A stretch of DNA of 64,000 bases from Adiantum capillus-veneris (lineage: Eukaryota; Streptophyta; Polypodiopsida; Polypodiales; Pteridaceae): positions 64,035,469 to 64,099,468 of the forward strand of contig CM043963.1 of the NCBI GenBank assembly GCA_014529385.2, given 5' to 3'. How positions within the stretch are numbered: the first letter of the stretch is position 1; every line of letters begins with the position of its first letter. A program made the translations under genes and the position numbers. The notes beneath the pieces were generated by a model. The model had not been told where the DNA came from. It did no database searches and was given only the letters and a program-made list of their open reading frames with translations. Positions 31,626 to 44,641 of the stretch are shown here, piece after piece.

Positions 31626-33138
31626 TTTTGCTCAAAACAGTCATTTCTTACGGCTGATTGCATATAAATAAGAGTGTGGATTTTTTTAGGACATGAGATA
31701 AAATTCCCCGTTAACTTCAATGAGCTGGTGGTCAAAACATATGGTTACTTTTGTCTCACTATTTTTTGGGACAGGTTAAAAAAAGTTTCATTTTTGCCAT
31801 TCTGTGGACCTATCATCAAAGTTTCTATAGTCACGCTCAATACAGATACTATACACATGTTTTATTAGTTCCTTTTGGGCTTTTGTATCCCAAAAGGAGC
31901 CATGTAGCATGTCAAAATAATAATGGATCTCTTACTAAGTGCAACCTTGGGGACAATGATAAAGTGCTAAATACAGCAAACATGACAAAACTGGGTTTAT
32001 CATTATGGCCTCTAAAATCCCATAGAAACTACTCAATATCTAGCCAAATCTATAGTTTATGATTAGATAATGTTTCTACCTACAAAATACACAGAATTGT
32101 CCTAAGAAACTAGTAATATTGAGAAAGCTTCTCTTGCTACACTCAAATGTCTTGTATTCTTCAGCAATCAAAAAACTCAACCATCATCATATACTATGTT
32201 ATATAGCATAATAGGTCCCCCAAAATTCAAGCAAGATTAGCTTTATGATATATATGACACTTACACAATCAAAATTGCATTTGAATATCAAGAAAGCCAC
32301 CAAAAAAATCATAAAAGTGCTAGTTTTGGCCAAAAATAGGATTAGGTAATTCTTATAATTTGGGCATAACTTTCAATTTTAACACTTAGTTCTCCCTAGA
32401 AGCATCAAAACATGTTGATAACTACGAATGATTATTCTCTAGCAATCCAAACCTCACAAACATGAATTTTAGTGAGAGATACCCCTCTGAGGGGTCTATA
32501 CACAAAATATACAATTTACACCTTTATACAATTTTGAATATACATCAGTTGCGAAAGCATTTGCATAGGAGCCAGACTGTATTTAGAGGCACCTAGCGGC
32601 TAGTGCTACCCCTGAATGGGTGTGATGGATGAAAGCGTAATCAAGAAAAGAATAACGTTGTGGAGGGTGCATATATGTGTACACCGCATTGCTGAAAGAG
32701 ACAATATAGTGGAGGGTCAAATAGAGTGCACAGAGACATGAGAGAATGAAAAAAAATAAATTTAAATGTCCCATCTAAATGAAATAAGCAACCATATATT
32801 AATACAATGATAAAATATGGGTATACCATAAAATCAAAAGAAGTATAACAAAATAACTAGCAGAGCACGAGACCCTGTGTAGGGATCGACCGATCCATCT
32901 ATCCACTTCAGCTCTACTACAGACAGAGAGAATTTCACTTCGCCGAGAGCGAGCGAGAAAACCTCCAACCTACCTAATCCAGACATAGGCTGAGGCCACT
33001 TCACCTCCCTCCATGAACGTGAGCTCTGAAAGGATCCAAATACTAGTAGCTGGTAGGATATCAATACAAACCATATCAGTTTGGGCGCCACACCTCTTCG
33101 ATACCCACCATCGGGTGTTTAGGCAAAGCCACAGCAAA
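31626..33138. other. AT-rich stretch without recognised gene
   Basis: No protein motif, LTR or primer site found on either strand. Short frames here have no recognisable features. Confidence 0.5.
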
Positions 33139-33453
33139 ATCTTTCACGTGTTAGCCATGTAGATCGTTCAATCCCCGATGCACTAACTGTGTAGATGAGC
33201 CTAACAAAAAAAAAAAACCTATGCAATACCCTAGATCCAGCAAATCCCCGGGTCAACGACCCTTTTATCTAATGCTAAGGGATGTAGGTGATCCTAATCT
33301 TTCACGCGTTAGCCGTGTAGATCGTTCAATCCCCGATGCACTAACTGTGTAGATGAGCTTAACAAAAAAAAAAACCTATGCAATACCCTAGATCCAGCAA
33401 ATCCCCGGGTCAACGACCCTTTTATCTAATGCTAAGTGATGTAGGTGATCCTA
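33139..33453. repeat. Two tandem copies of a ~158-bp unit
   Basis: ATCTTTCACG starts at 33139 and again at 33297. Both units carry GATCGTTCAATCCCCGATG, an A run and CCTAGATCCAGCAAATCCCC. A third start (AATCTTG) at 33453 coincides with the border of the large duplication. Confidence 0.92.
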
Positions 33454-36400
33454 ATCTTGTAGCAACACTGCCATGAGAAACATGACACGTGAGTCCAGTC
33501 ACAATAGCATCTTCCAATAGCATCTTTCACGTAGCTAGACTGTATAGGGTCTCTACCCTTACACGTCTACCGTAAACCATCAAAATCACTTCATGATCCG
33601 ATTCCGAAACATAATCCGTAACCCAATTACATCACACGGGTGAGCACTCCACCCAACTCGGGGTGATGCACAACCAATCCTGCATAACCACCTTAGAACA
33701 TAACATGGCTACAAAAATTTCAGCAGCATTTTAGTAGCATAACCATATTAAAAAAAAAATCAAGGGCCACATCGGCTTCCACCATCAAAATCACAACTAT
33801 AATCCATGAGGGAATCTGAGCACTTAACCAAAAATCATATTCACACTGAAACAACTCCCACACTTGGAGTTTGACATATCCACTGCAGTCAATCGGAGTC
33901 TACACACATGGCCCTTAAGACATGAGCTTTTTATGCCTAAAATAAGTCCAACCAGTAACTAAACATGATATAAAAATCTAATTTTGACAACATATAATCA
34001 TGCAAAGTTGATGCATCATATCTGCACTTCACCCCTCTAGCACATAGAGCTAGTTTTGACCTAGAAAGGTGGAAAACAATCATACCCATGCATATAAGAC
34101 ATCCACATTCATTTATAAGGTTCCATACATCATGTGATGTCATTTCATCACCATAATCATGATCCAAAACAACTCTGATCATTAGGGCGACCATAAACCA
34201 TAACATTACATATATGCGAAAAACAACCTTTTGTCCTTTTTGAGAGTATACATAACATGCAAATGAAAGTGTTTGACCTCAAACTAGTGTATCAAGTTTA
34301 GCTCCATAATATAGACTAACCCTCCATCACATCACTTTACCCATATGATACTCATACAGCAAACGATAACATAGAAAGAAAACCACTTTATTCATATCTG
34401 CATGTGCGGTTCGGATTGACTAACCATATACTCTCACATAAGTTTATAGACATCTAATACTTGAAATCAACTCACCAAAATAAACCATAAATCATATATA
34501 AATAGCTCGGTTAACTCATGACATCATATGGTACTCTCCCTTGGTAGCACCCCTATACGCCTAGGCAAACCCGGTTATATCGAACGATTAATAACTCGCA
34601 TACCCAAGGCGATAACGGAGACCTAAATACATTATCATTCATTTTAATCAAGCTTTTCAATTGACTAAGTGGGTTTGCCCATTTGGTGAATCTATATAAT
34701 GGTTCTCCAAGGAGCCCAGGGTCCAAAATTTTGACTAAAGTATAGTGGACAACAAGCTGTTTTTTGACCATATCTTTTAATTCGTGCGTGATTTTGATAT
34801 GACACCCAAGAGAGAAAATTTTCTAAATGATGTGCTCTATCATTGGTTTAATGGGTTCGGCTGATTCATAACAGTTTGTGAGTTATAACCAAAATAATGC
34901 TCCTATCGCTTCTATGACGTGAATCGAAAAGTGCTTTTTATATACGCACGTGATCATAAACACATCGTGTGTAAAAATGAGCATGTTAAATATGATGAAA
35001 TAATCATGGGATAACTTTATACTCACTCGACAAATCCATACATACACTCATATATGAAAAAATAACCATCGAGAGGGTATCCACTCAACAAAACGACATA
35101 GAGAGAGAGATGATGATGGCTATGGAGTTTAGAGCTTCTCACCGTGCTTTAAAATTGATTAGGGGCTGTCGAAAGGATTCTTGCTTTCCTGCAAGAGAGC
35201 GATGATGAGAGCTACATAAAGTTTTTCACCACCTGAGCCTTCGGAGAGCGTGTACACCTTGAAACGAGAGAGGAGATAGTAAGCAAGTAGAGAGAAACTA
35301 TTCTTCTTCTTCTTCTTCTTCTTCTTCCCGTAAACAAGAGAGAAGAGCTTATGGAGATGGTGATGAAGAGCTTGCACCACTTCATATAGTAGGTACGTAT
35401 TGCCTTGCGGTAGTACACGCAACTGACCGCAATGAAAACTGAGCACTTCCTACCAATTTATAGGCACTGCAGCAAGACAGAATGATGCCACTAGTGTTAC
35501 CTCTTCTGTTTGGAATAGCTGCAAGCTTTTGGACACTTTGCTAAAAACATGGCAAAACTTTTGACAGTCAACTCTCCCACTTACCATTCAACTTTTACAG
35601 TGAGACTGACTAATTGAACAGTATCCGGGAAACTAATGAAATCGTAACTAGACTATGCCGCACCGTGATGTGCCGACATAATTATGACTTTCTCGTATTG
35701 CCCCGGCATATTTACAGTACTGTCTTTTATAAAAATAATTCTTATAAAAATCTTTTTTTTTTCGGGTGGTCATTTTTAAATTCGACAGAGACTAAAATCA
35801 ATATTTTAATGTTTAGGTCATATAAAAAGCACATTGCTTTCCAAAAACATCGAAAAGCACAAAGAGCTAAAAATAGCGTAAAAAGCAAAAAAAAATCTAA
35901 AATTGAACTCCGGGTTTCCCTTGTCTACCGGAATAAGAAAGCGGACTCGCCTTTCACTAAAAAGCACGCAAAATAATGAAAAGCTAAAAATAACGTGAAA
36001 AGTACTCAAAAAGCCGATTTTTACAAAATTGAACCATATCTTCTCCGAAACTTGTAGGTTAAGGATCCGTTCTTGTTTCTTGAAAAAAAAACCTAAAAGC
36101 ATAAAAAACATGAAAAGCCTAAAAATAGAGGATTTTTTAAAAATTGAACCAAACATCCGTCTGACCTACTAGAGCATGGAAACGACCTTGCTTCTTACTT
36201 TAGAACCTTACAATATTGTCACTCAAGCATCTTAAATCAAAATTTGACAAAATAGACATTGGAATCTATTTTTCTTATTTTTAAAAGAGACCCAAACTTT
36301 GGGAATCGTGGCAAAACATTGAAAAAAAAAGCCAAAAAAAGGACCCGTTTTTTTCACACAGTTGATATTCAAAAATATTGTGCAAGAGTAAGATTAATGG

Positions 36401-37170
36401 TGAGATCCATATTCCAGAAATATGTCAACTTTTTTTTCAGCTCATAAGACAACTTTGTGGATATATAGCACCTAGAAATTCATTTTCATACTCTTCAAAT
36501 AATTCAAGCAAAATGGTCTTTTAGCAGGACACAAAAGTGTCCAAGGACATAAAAGTATCATGTTACCAGTCTAGTGTTAAACCATCGAGTATCTCTTTAT
36601 CTCATGTAGCTACACATCTGGCACGTACTGGTGTCAAAAAGCCACTTCTAAAGCTTCAAAATTGGCCTTTTCTTCAAGCATTTACATGAACCAACATCAA
36701 AAAAATTCATACTGGCCTTCTTCTCTTGTCAGCGTGTTCTCCATCACGAACAAACCATAGTCTTGGAGCCAAGTTTTTGGATCTTCCACCCCAGGAAAAT
36801 GGGAGAATAGGACCATACCATTTCTTTCCAGACCTACTCTTTAAATCTCATACCTTTGACCTCCGTAAAACTGTCACTTTGACTAAAAAGGAGCATCAAT
36901 GCGCTCCTCAATGGGGGACACCATAAGATGGAGAGGGAGAATGGGGATGTTGGAGCCCCATTGGTCCAACTGTTGTAATGAGCCCATTTGTAAAGCATAT
37001 CAAATTTCATTTTTTATGTCAAAGGCGTCTTATCAGTTTGATCCATTCGTCTGGATTATGTAAATATTAGTCAGTTAGTCAGGACACAGATTTATTCCCA
37101 CTTTTGTAATCATGAGCAAGAGAACCTCATATACATTTTTTGAGCTAAGGTCACTAAAGTATAAAAGTCA
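33454..37170 (+). repeat. 3.7-kb direct duplication, copy A
   Basis: Nearly identical to 40794-44512 from ATCTTGTAGCAACA to TATAAAAGTCA, with scattered single-base differences and few small indels. Its last 223 bases (36948-37170) equal the start of the element 7 LTR, including the TATA box at 37160-37167. I recognise no gene inside. The small minus-strand frames at 33937-34206, 34553-34771 and 35159-35446 recur in copy B only because the copies are recent. Confidence 0.95.
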
Positions 37171-37356
37171 TATAACAAAATAAGCCAAGCGTGCGAAACT
37201 TTCTAAGGAAATAGAGCGAAAAGATAAGGGAAGAGGGAAAAGTTCACAAATTGATTAAAGAGATTGCATTTGACATGGCCAACGCGTTTCGACCATTATA
37301 GGTCTCATCAGGGCAAACAATACAATCTCTTGGTAGGTTTATATAGAATGGGGCAA

Positions 37357-37393
<37 letters not shown>
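37357..37393. repeat. 37-base G homopolymer
   Basis: G at every position from 37357 to 37393. The exact length may be approximate in the assembly. Confidence 0.9.
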
Positions 37394-38015
37394 CTTTGGA
37401 ATTAACCATGGGTAGGTAGAGTGCGGAAAAATATGTAAGGACTTTAGCTCTTGAGGGTTGCTTTCAAGAAAATAATACCATGGGTTTCACAGTTCCATCA
37501 GTTTTCAAGGTAAAGAAAGTGACTACTACCAACTTTCAAGTGTGAGGTACCATAAATTGAAAGTGAAAGTGAAAGTTTGTAGTTTTTCAAGGTTTAGGAG
37601 GGTGAGTGCTACCAATTTTTTAAGGGGGGCTCTTTTAAGGTTCTAAAATTGAGGGGAAAAAAATTGGGTTTAAATACTTGGGGGAAGAAATAGATCCTTG
37701 GGTTTAAGAATGAACAAACCCAAGGTTTCAACAAGCTTGAAATAATGGGGGTTGGTGTGCTTGAGAACTATACTAAAAAATGTAGGCATGATTGGGACCT
37801 CAAAGGCTCAGTGTAATTGGAAGGGGGTTATATCAGGGGTTGTTTTGGATTGGTCTGAGTTACAAGCTGCAGATTAGTTGCAATAGGAAATTCCAATATT
37901 ATGGATAGAAAATCCAACAATAATGGGATCCTAAAGATGAGGAATCTTGCAAACGATGTTGACTATAGATAGTTTCCTCATTACTAAATTGGCTTCGATA
38001 TGGTGCGCACGCATG

Positions 38016-38018
<3 letters not shown>

Positions 38019-38062
<44 letters not shown>
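38019..38062. repeat. (GA)n microsatellite
   Basis: Uninterrupted GA, 22 units, after GCATGTGC. Confidence 0.97.
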
Positions 38063-38064
<2 letters not shown>

Positions 38065-40312
38065 CAAGTTATCACCAAGTTTTGTAGGGTTCTGAAGGAG
38101 CTCTAGGTATCTCAATCTTGAATTTGGTTATATGGAGGAAATTAAAGGGTTAAGTGAATGATGTAGAGCCAAATCTCAAAGCATTGGGTTTGAGCAGCTT
38201 TGTGAAATGAGCAAGGAAAAGTTTAGGGTTTGAGACAAGGTTCAACAAGAGGAGTAGGTTGTACAACAAGAGGAGTAGGTTCTACAACAATGTTTCAAAG
38301 GCGATATTAAAGGCAATCGGATGGAATTCATTAATGTATGATATGGGATACATTGGCGTCTTGGAAAAGAATCTTGAAATTAGATTGAGGCAACTAGGTG
38401 CAATGGATAGTATCAAACCTAGTGTCGGCAAAAGGTGGTTGAAGATGACTTAGTTTGGGCCAACAACAAGATTTGGGCTACACATCATTACTCGAGCATT
38501 GTAGGGGACAAGTGATAACTTCATAAGAGAGGAGGAGAGTGTGGTCTCAAGGTTGAAGAACAATAGCTGCACTGGGCCAACAAGAATATTTGGGCTACAC
38601 ATCATTACTCAAGGAGACAAGTGATAACTAAATAAGAGAGGAAGGGAGTGTGTTCTCAAGGTTTAGCAATATCAGATGCACGTGGTTTCTACTGCAATGT
38701 TGGAGAAGAGGAGCGGACAAGAGTTCTTCATAGTCCTTTTAACATTGGGATCAAACTGGCGCTAGGGTTGGGGTGTTGTACCTCATTGAAAAAAATCCTA
38801 ATCAAGAATCACATCTTGTGCGCATGCGAGGGGTGCCAATTTAAGGGCAGGGAGATGACTAATCATGCTTAAGTGGTTAGAGCCAAGTTTTAGGAAACAA
38901 GAGCGATTATAGTGGGTGGGGTTATGCACCATGAAAATACTGTGTGGAAATGGTGAAGGCCATGTAGCCCTATCTCGTGTTTAAGCCATTTATAATGGGA
39001 AACCCAAGCAATGATAGTGAGTGGGGTTATGTACCATGTAATCCTTCTATATAAACAAAGGCAAATGTGAAAGCCACCATGGCTGTTACCCGAGATTAGG
39101 TTCGACATGTTCAATTGAGCTTTGGATTTGATAGGTGATCTGAGAAAATGTGACAAAGGAGCATGGGGGGGTGTAGAATCAAAGTAGTAGGGAATGGAAA
39201 AATGTATCAAAGGAGCATGGGGGGGTGTAGAATCAAAGTAGTAGGGAAGGGAAAAATGTATCAAGGCTATGACAAAGACATTAGTAGCAACGGTTGCAAC
39301 ATTGTCAAACTAGATAATGGAACGGGGCAAAGAAGATTGGCACTAAGGGACTATGTATGGCAAAAGGGCATAGGCATGGTTTTTTGGAGATACCATGGTA
39401 TACTAATGAAGCCCTCGCAACATTTATTGATAAAATAATGGGCACTTGATGGCTCTGGGATAAGGAAGCTGAAGGTGTTGAATGGCCACATAAAAGGCAC
39501 ATGGTGCACAAGGCTTTGAGGAGACTAGCTTCATGATTGCAAGGTTGCTTGGTGGTGGCTATGAGATATGAGGCCTGCATTGGTTTGAAGGCTACGATCG
39601 ATGAAGATTTGGGCTGCCAAGGTTGAGCCATTGAGCAACAGGTAGGCAATACCAATGGTCAAGATGTAAGCGAGGGTCGTTGATGCTAAAGGAGGTGTCA
39701 AGAGATGTATTAGTGTGGGTTGTTGATGCTAAAGGAGGTGTTAATAGATGTAGTAATAGTGGGTTGTTGATGCTAAAGGAGCTTTCAAACTAGGAGCATG
39801 TATTAATTTATTAAAAGCTTGTCGATCATGGTATGGGCCACCATGGAATTCACACCAGCTATGAATGAGTAGAATTGGCACAGGACTAGTAGTATGTGAG
39901 ACTTAGTGGTAGCATGCTAGGGTAGGATAAGCAAGCTTGGGGTAAAGTTTGGAAAATGCAAGAGGTAGGGCTGCTAGCCTGTCTTCAAAGGCTTGGCGGG
40001 GTACAATATTAGGAGGAGCCTCAGCCGTTTGCAAGTGAGAAAGAACCGTCTCGACCATTCAACATTCCAAACAATCTACCAACATTTAGAACTAGCTACT
40101 TTAGTTTTCTACATTAATAGCGCCCATGCGTGCATTGCTTAAAAGGACAAACAAAATGTTTGCTGCTAGATGAGCCTTGAACTAGGTCACCAAGGGGCTA
40201 TCCTCACTGAAGGCAGTTGCTGGGTTCCATAACCTGCCTGTTCTGTGATGAAAGCATTGGCAGTGGTAGTGCAAGGAGCACAAGGAGGGGAGAACTAGGA
40301 AAAGCATATAAA

Positions 40313-40790
40313 ATTGTTGAACGCCAGTAGAGGGCGACACCAAAGGGTGATCAGGAGGATGGTATGCATTGGAGTGTGCCGACTGAGTGTGTTTACTTTG
40401 ACAAAGCATATAAAGTTTTTGAAGGCCAGTAGAGGGCAACACCAAAGGGTGGGCAGGAGGATGGTATGCATTGGAGTGTGCCGACTGAGTGTGTTTACTT
40501 TGACAAAGCATATAAAGTTTTTGAAGGCCAGTAGAGGGCAACACCAAAGGGTGGGCAGGAGGATGGTATGCATTGGAGTGTGCCGACTGAGTGTGTCTAC
40601 TTTGACAAAGGTAGGGGGGTACAGGTATTGGTTCTGTTTACTTTGAGAAAGCATATAAAACTGTTGAAGGCCAATAGAGGGCGACACCAAAGGGTGGGCA
40701 GGAGGATGGTAAGCATTGGAGTGTGCCGATTGAGTGTGTCTATTTTGACAAAGGTAGGGGGGTACAGGTATTGGTTCTGTTTGGGGTAAA
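40313..40790. repeat. 102-bp tandem array, about four units
   Basis: GCCAGTAGAGGGC occurs at 40323, 40425 and 40527 (exact 102-bp spacing) and as GCCAATAGAGGGC at 40670. The last two units carry an extra ~41-base insert with GTAGGGGGGTACAGG. Each unit contains GCATATAAA. The open frames seen through it on both strands result from the repeat and do not look like genes. Confidence 0.93.
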
Positions 40791-43700
40791 ACTATCTTGT
40801 AGCAACATTGCCATGAGAAACATGACACGTGAGTCCAGTCACAATAGCATCTTCCAATAGCATCTTTCAAGCAGCTAGACTGTACAGGGTCTCTACCCTT
40901 ACACGTCTACCGTAAACCATCCAAATCACTTCATGATCCGATTCCGAAACATAATCCGTAACCCAATTACAAGACACGGGTAAGCACTCCACCCAACTCG
41001 GGGTGATGCACAACCAATCCTGCATAACCACCTTAGAACACAACATGGCTACAAAAATTTCAGCAGCATTTTAGTAGCATAACCATATTAAAAAAAAAAT
41101 CAAGGGCCACATCGGCTTCCACCATCAAAATCACAACTATAATCCATGAGGGAATCTGAGCACTTAACCAAAAATCATATTCACACTGAAACAACTCCCA
41201 CACTTGGAGTTTGACATATCCACTGCAGTCAATCGGAGTCTACACACATGGCCCTTAAGACATGAGCTTTTTATGCCTAAAATAAGTCCAACCAGCAACT
41301 AAACATGATATAAAAATCTAATTTTGACAACATATAATCATGCAAAGTTGATGCATCATATCTGCACTTCACCCCTCTAGCACATAGAGCTAGTTTTGAC
41401 CTAGAAAGGTGGAAAACAATCATACCCATGCATATAAGACATCCACATTCATTTATAAGGTTCCATACATCATGTGATGTCATTTCATCACCATAATCAT
41501 GATCCAAAACAACTCTGATCATTAGGGCGACCATAAACCATAACATTACATATATGCGAAAAACAACCTTTTGTCCTTTTTGAGAGTATACATAACATGC
41601 AAATGAAAGTGTTTGACCTCAAACTAGTGTATCAAGTTTAGCTCCATAATATAGACTAACCCTCCATCACATCACTTTACCCATATGATACTCATACAGC
41701 AAACGATAACATAGAAAGAAAACCACTTTATTCATATCTGCATGTGCGGTTCGGATTGACTAACCATATACTCTCACATAAGTTTATAGACATCTAATAC
41801 TTGAAATCAACTCACCAAAATAAACCATAAATCATATATAAATAGCTCGGTTAACTCATGACATCATATGGTACTCTCCCTTGGTAGCACCCCTATACGC
41901 CTAGGCAAACCCGGTTATATCGAACGATTAATAACTCGCATACCCAAGGCGATAACGGAGACCTAAATACATTATCATTCATTTTAATCAAGCTTTTCAA
42001 TTGACTAAGTGGGTTTGCCCATTTGGTGAATCTATATAATGGTTCTCCAAGGAGCCCAGGGTCCAAAATTTTGACTAAAGTATAGTGGACAACAAGCTGT
42101 TTTTTGACCATATCTTTTAATTCGTGCGTGATTTTGATATGACACCCAAGAGAGAAAATTTTCTAAATGATGTGCTCTATCATTGGTTTAATGGGTTCGG
42201 CTGATTCATAACAGTTTGTGAGTTATAACCAAAATAATGCTCCTATCGCTTCTATGAGGTGAATCGAAAAGTGCTTTTTATATACGCACGTGATCATAAA
42301 CACATCGTGTGTAAAAATGAGCATGTTAAATATGATGAAATAATCATGGGATAACTTTATACTCACTCGACAAATCCATACATACACTCATATATGAAAA
42401 AATAACCATCGAGAGGGTATCCACTCAACAAAACGACATAGAGAGAGAGATGATGATGGCTATGGAGTTTAGAGCTTCTCACCGTGCTTTAGAATTGATT
42501 AGGGGCTGTCGAAAGGATTCTTGCTTTCCCGCAAGAGAGCGATGATGAGAGCTACATAAAGTTTTTCACCACCTGAGCCTTCGGAGAGCGTGTACACCTT
42601 GAAACGAGAGAGGAGATAGTAAGCAAGCAGAGAGAAACTATTCTTCTTCTTCTTCTTCTTCTTCTTCCCGTAAAAAAGAGAGAAGAGCTTATGGAGATGG
42701 TGATGAAGAGCTTGCACCACTTCATATAGTAGGTACGTATTGCCTTGCGGTAGTACAGGCAACTGACGGCAATGAAAACTGAGCACTTCCTACCAATTTA
42801 TAGGCACTGCAGCCAGACAGAATGATGCCACTAGTGTTACCTCTTCTGTTTGGAATAGCCGCAAGCTTTTGGACACTTTGCTAAAAACATGGCACAACTT
42901 TTGACAGTCAACTCTCCCACTTACCATTCAACTTTTACAGTGAGACTGACTAATTGAACAGTATCCGGGAAACTAATGAAATCGTAACTAGACTATGCCG
43001 CACCGTGATGTGCCGACATAATTATGACTTTCTCGTATTGCCCCGACATATTTACAGTACTGTCTTTTATAAAAATAATTCTTGTAAAAATCTCATTTTT
43101 TTTTCGGGTGGTCATTTTTAAATTCGACAGAGACTAAAATCAATATTTTAATGTTTAGGTCATATAAAAAGCACATTGCTTTCCAAAAACATCGAAAAGC
43201 ACAAAGAGCTAAAAATAGCGTAAAAAGCAAAAAAAAATCTAAAATTGAACTACGGGTTTCCCTTGTCTACCGGAATAAGAAAGCGGACTCGCCGTTCACT
43301 AAAAAGCATGCAAAATAATGAAAAGCTAAAAATAACGTGAAAAGTACTCAAAAAACCGATTTTTACAAAATTGAACCGTATCTTCTCCGAAACTTGTAGG
43401 TTAAGGATCCATTCTTGTTTTTTGAAAAAAAAAACCTAAAAGCATAAAAAACATAAAAAGCCTAAAAATAGAGGATTTTTTAAAACTTGAACCAAACATC
43501 CGTCTGACCTACTAGAGCATGGAAACGACCTTGCTTCTTACTTTAGAACCTTACAATAATGTCACTCAAGCATCTTAAATCAAAATTTGACAAAATAGAC
43601 ATTGGAATCTATTTTTCTTATTTTTAAAAGAGACCCAAACTTTGGGAATCGTGGCAAAACATTGAAAAAAAAAGCCAAAAAAAGGACCCGTTTTTTCAAA

Positions 43701-44284
43701 CAGTTTATGTTCAAAAATATTGTGCAAGAGTAAGATTAATGGTGAGATCCATATTCCAAAAAAATGTCAACTTTTTTTTCAGCTCATAAGACAACTTTGT
43801 GGATATATAGCACCTAGAAATTCATTTTCATACTCTTCAAATAATTCAAGCAAAATGGTCTTTTAGTAGGACACAAAAGTGTCCAAGGACATAAAAGTAT
43901 CATGTTACCAGTCTAGTGTTAAACCATCGAGTATCTCTTTATCTCATGTAGCTACACATCTGGCACGTACTGGTGTCAAAAAGCCACTTCTAAAGCTTCA
44001 AAATTGGCCTTTTCTTCAAGCATTTACATGAACCAACATCAAAAAAATTCATCTTGGCCTTCTTCTCTTGTCAGCCTGTTCTCCATCACGAACAAACCAT
44101 AGTCTTGGAGCCAGGTTTTTGGATCTTCCACCCCAGGAAAATGGGAGAATAGGACCATACCATTTCTTTCCAGACCTACTCTTTAAATCTCATACCTTTG
44201 ACCTCCGTAAAACTGTCACTTTGACTAAAAAGGAGCATCAGTGCGCTCCTCAATGGGGGACACCATAAGATGGAGAGGGAGAAT

Positions 44285-44289
44285 GGGGA
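44285..44289. repeat. Target-site duplication of element 7, left copy
   Basis: GGGGA precedes the 5' LTR and recurs at 61842-61846 directly after the 3' LTR. The left copy lies in a purine-rich run, which slightly weakens the match. Confidence 0.8.
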
Positions 44290-44501
44290 TGTTGGAGCCC
44301 CATTGGTCCAACTGTTGTAATGAGCCCATTTGTAAAGCATATCAAATTTCATTGTTTATGTCAAAGGAGTTTTATCAGTTTGATCCATTCGTCTAGATTA
44401 TGTAAATATTAGTCAGTTAGTCAGGACTCATATTTATTCCCACTTTTGTAATCATGAGCAAGAGAACCTCATGTACATTTTTTGAGCTAAGGTCACTAAA
44501 G

Positions 44502-44509
44502 TATAAAAG
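44502..44509 (+). promoter_or_regulatory. TATA box of element 7 LTR
   Basis: TATAAAAG, identical in the 3' LTR (61087-61094) and in duplication copy A (37160-37167). The GA array begins about 58 bases downstream, so it would lie at the start of the transcript. Confidence 0.65.
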
Positions 44510-44564
44510 TCACCTTAGAACCATTTTCTGAATAACATTTGAATTAATCTTGTGTCGTACGAGT

Positions 44565-44566
<2 letters not shown>

Positions 44567-44639
<73 letters not shown>
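44567..44639. repeat. (GA)n array in element 7 5' LTR
   Basis: 73 bases of uninterrupted GA. The 3' LTR has a matching array of about 69 bases (61152-61220) with one A insertion-type break. Confidence 0.97.

Positions 44640-44641
<2 letters not shown>

Larger units (their letters stand above)
37171..40793. other. Non-coding spacer between the duplication copies, rich in local repeats
   Basis: No gene recognised. It contains a 37-base G run (37357-37393) and a GA array (38019-38062). Local repeats are: a 22-bp doublet near 38243-38286; two ~115-bp direct repeats (about 38457 and 38572); two ~50-bp repeats near 39155-39260; three ~50-bp units with GTTGATGCTAAAGGAG (39677-39785); and a 102-bp tandem array at 40313-40790. 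Confidence 0.7.
40794..44512 (+). repeat. 3.7-kb direct duplication, copy B
   Basis: Second copy, continuing without a break into the rest of the element 7 5' LTR. Differences from copy A are few, for example GCAACATTG for GCAACACTG at the left end. The last 223 bases are the first 223 of the LTR. Confidence 0.95.

Noticed and set aside
33075..33100. Minus-strand TGGCGCCC as a Lys-tRNA primer site
   Set aside because: Only eight bases fit, no LTR end precedes it on the minus strand and no gag follows.
34553..34771. Small frames conserved between duplication copies as genes
   Set aside because: Conservation between copies A and B reflects recent duplication of the whole block, non-coding bases included, and not selection on the frames.
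40313..40790. CRISPR-like repeat array
   Set aside because: Units are contiguous 102-bp tandem copies without unique spacers, in a plant nuclear context.
40295..40870. Long repetitive frames of 110-191 codons on both strands
   Set aside because: They follow the 102-bp tandem repeat, whose length is divisible by three; open frames on both strands argue against coding.
33454..44512. The two 3.7-kb copies as giant LTRs of one element with a 3.6-kb interior
   Set aside because: Although the copies begin near TG and end in CA, there is no primer-binding site after copy A, no target duplication, and the right end of both lies inside the element 7 LTR, which has its own borders and target duplication.
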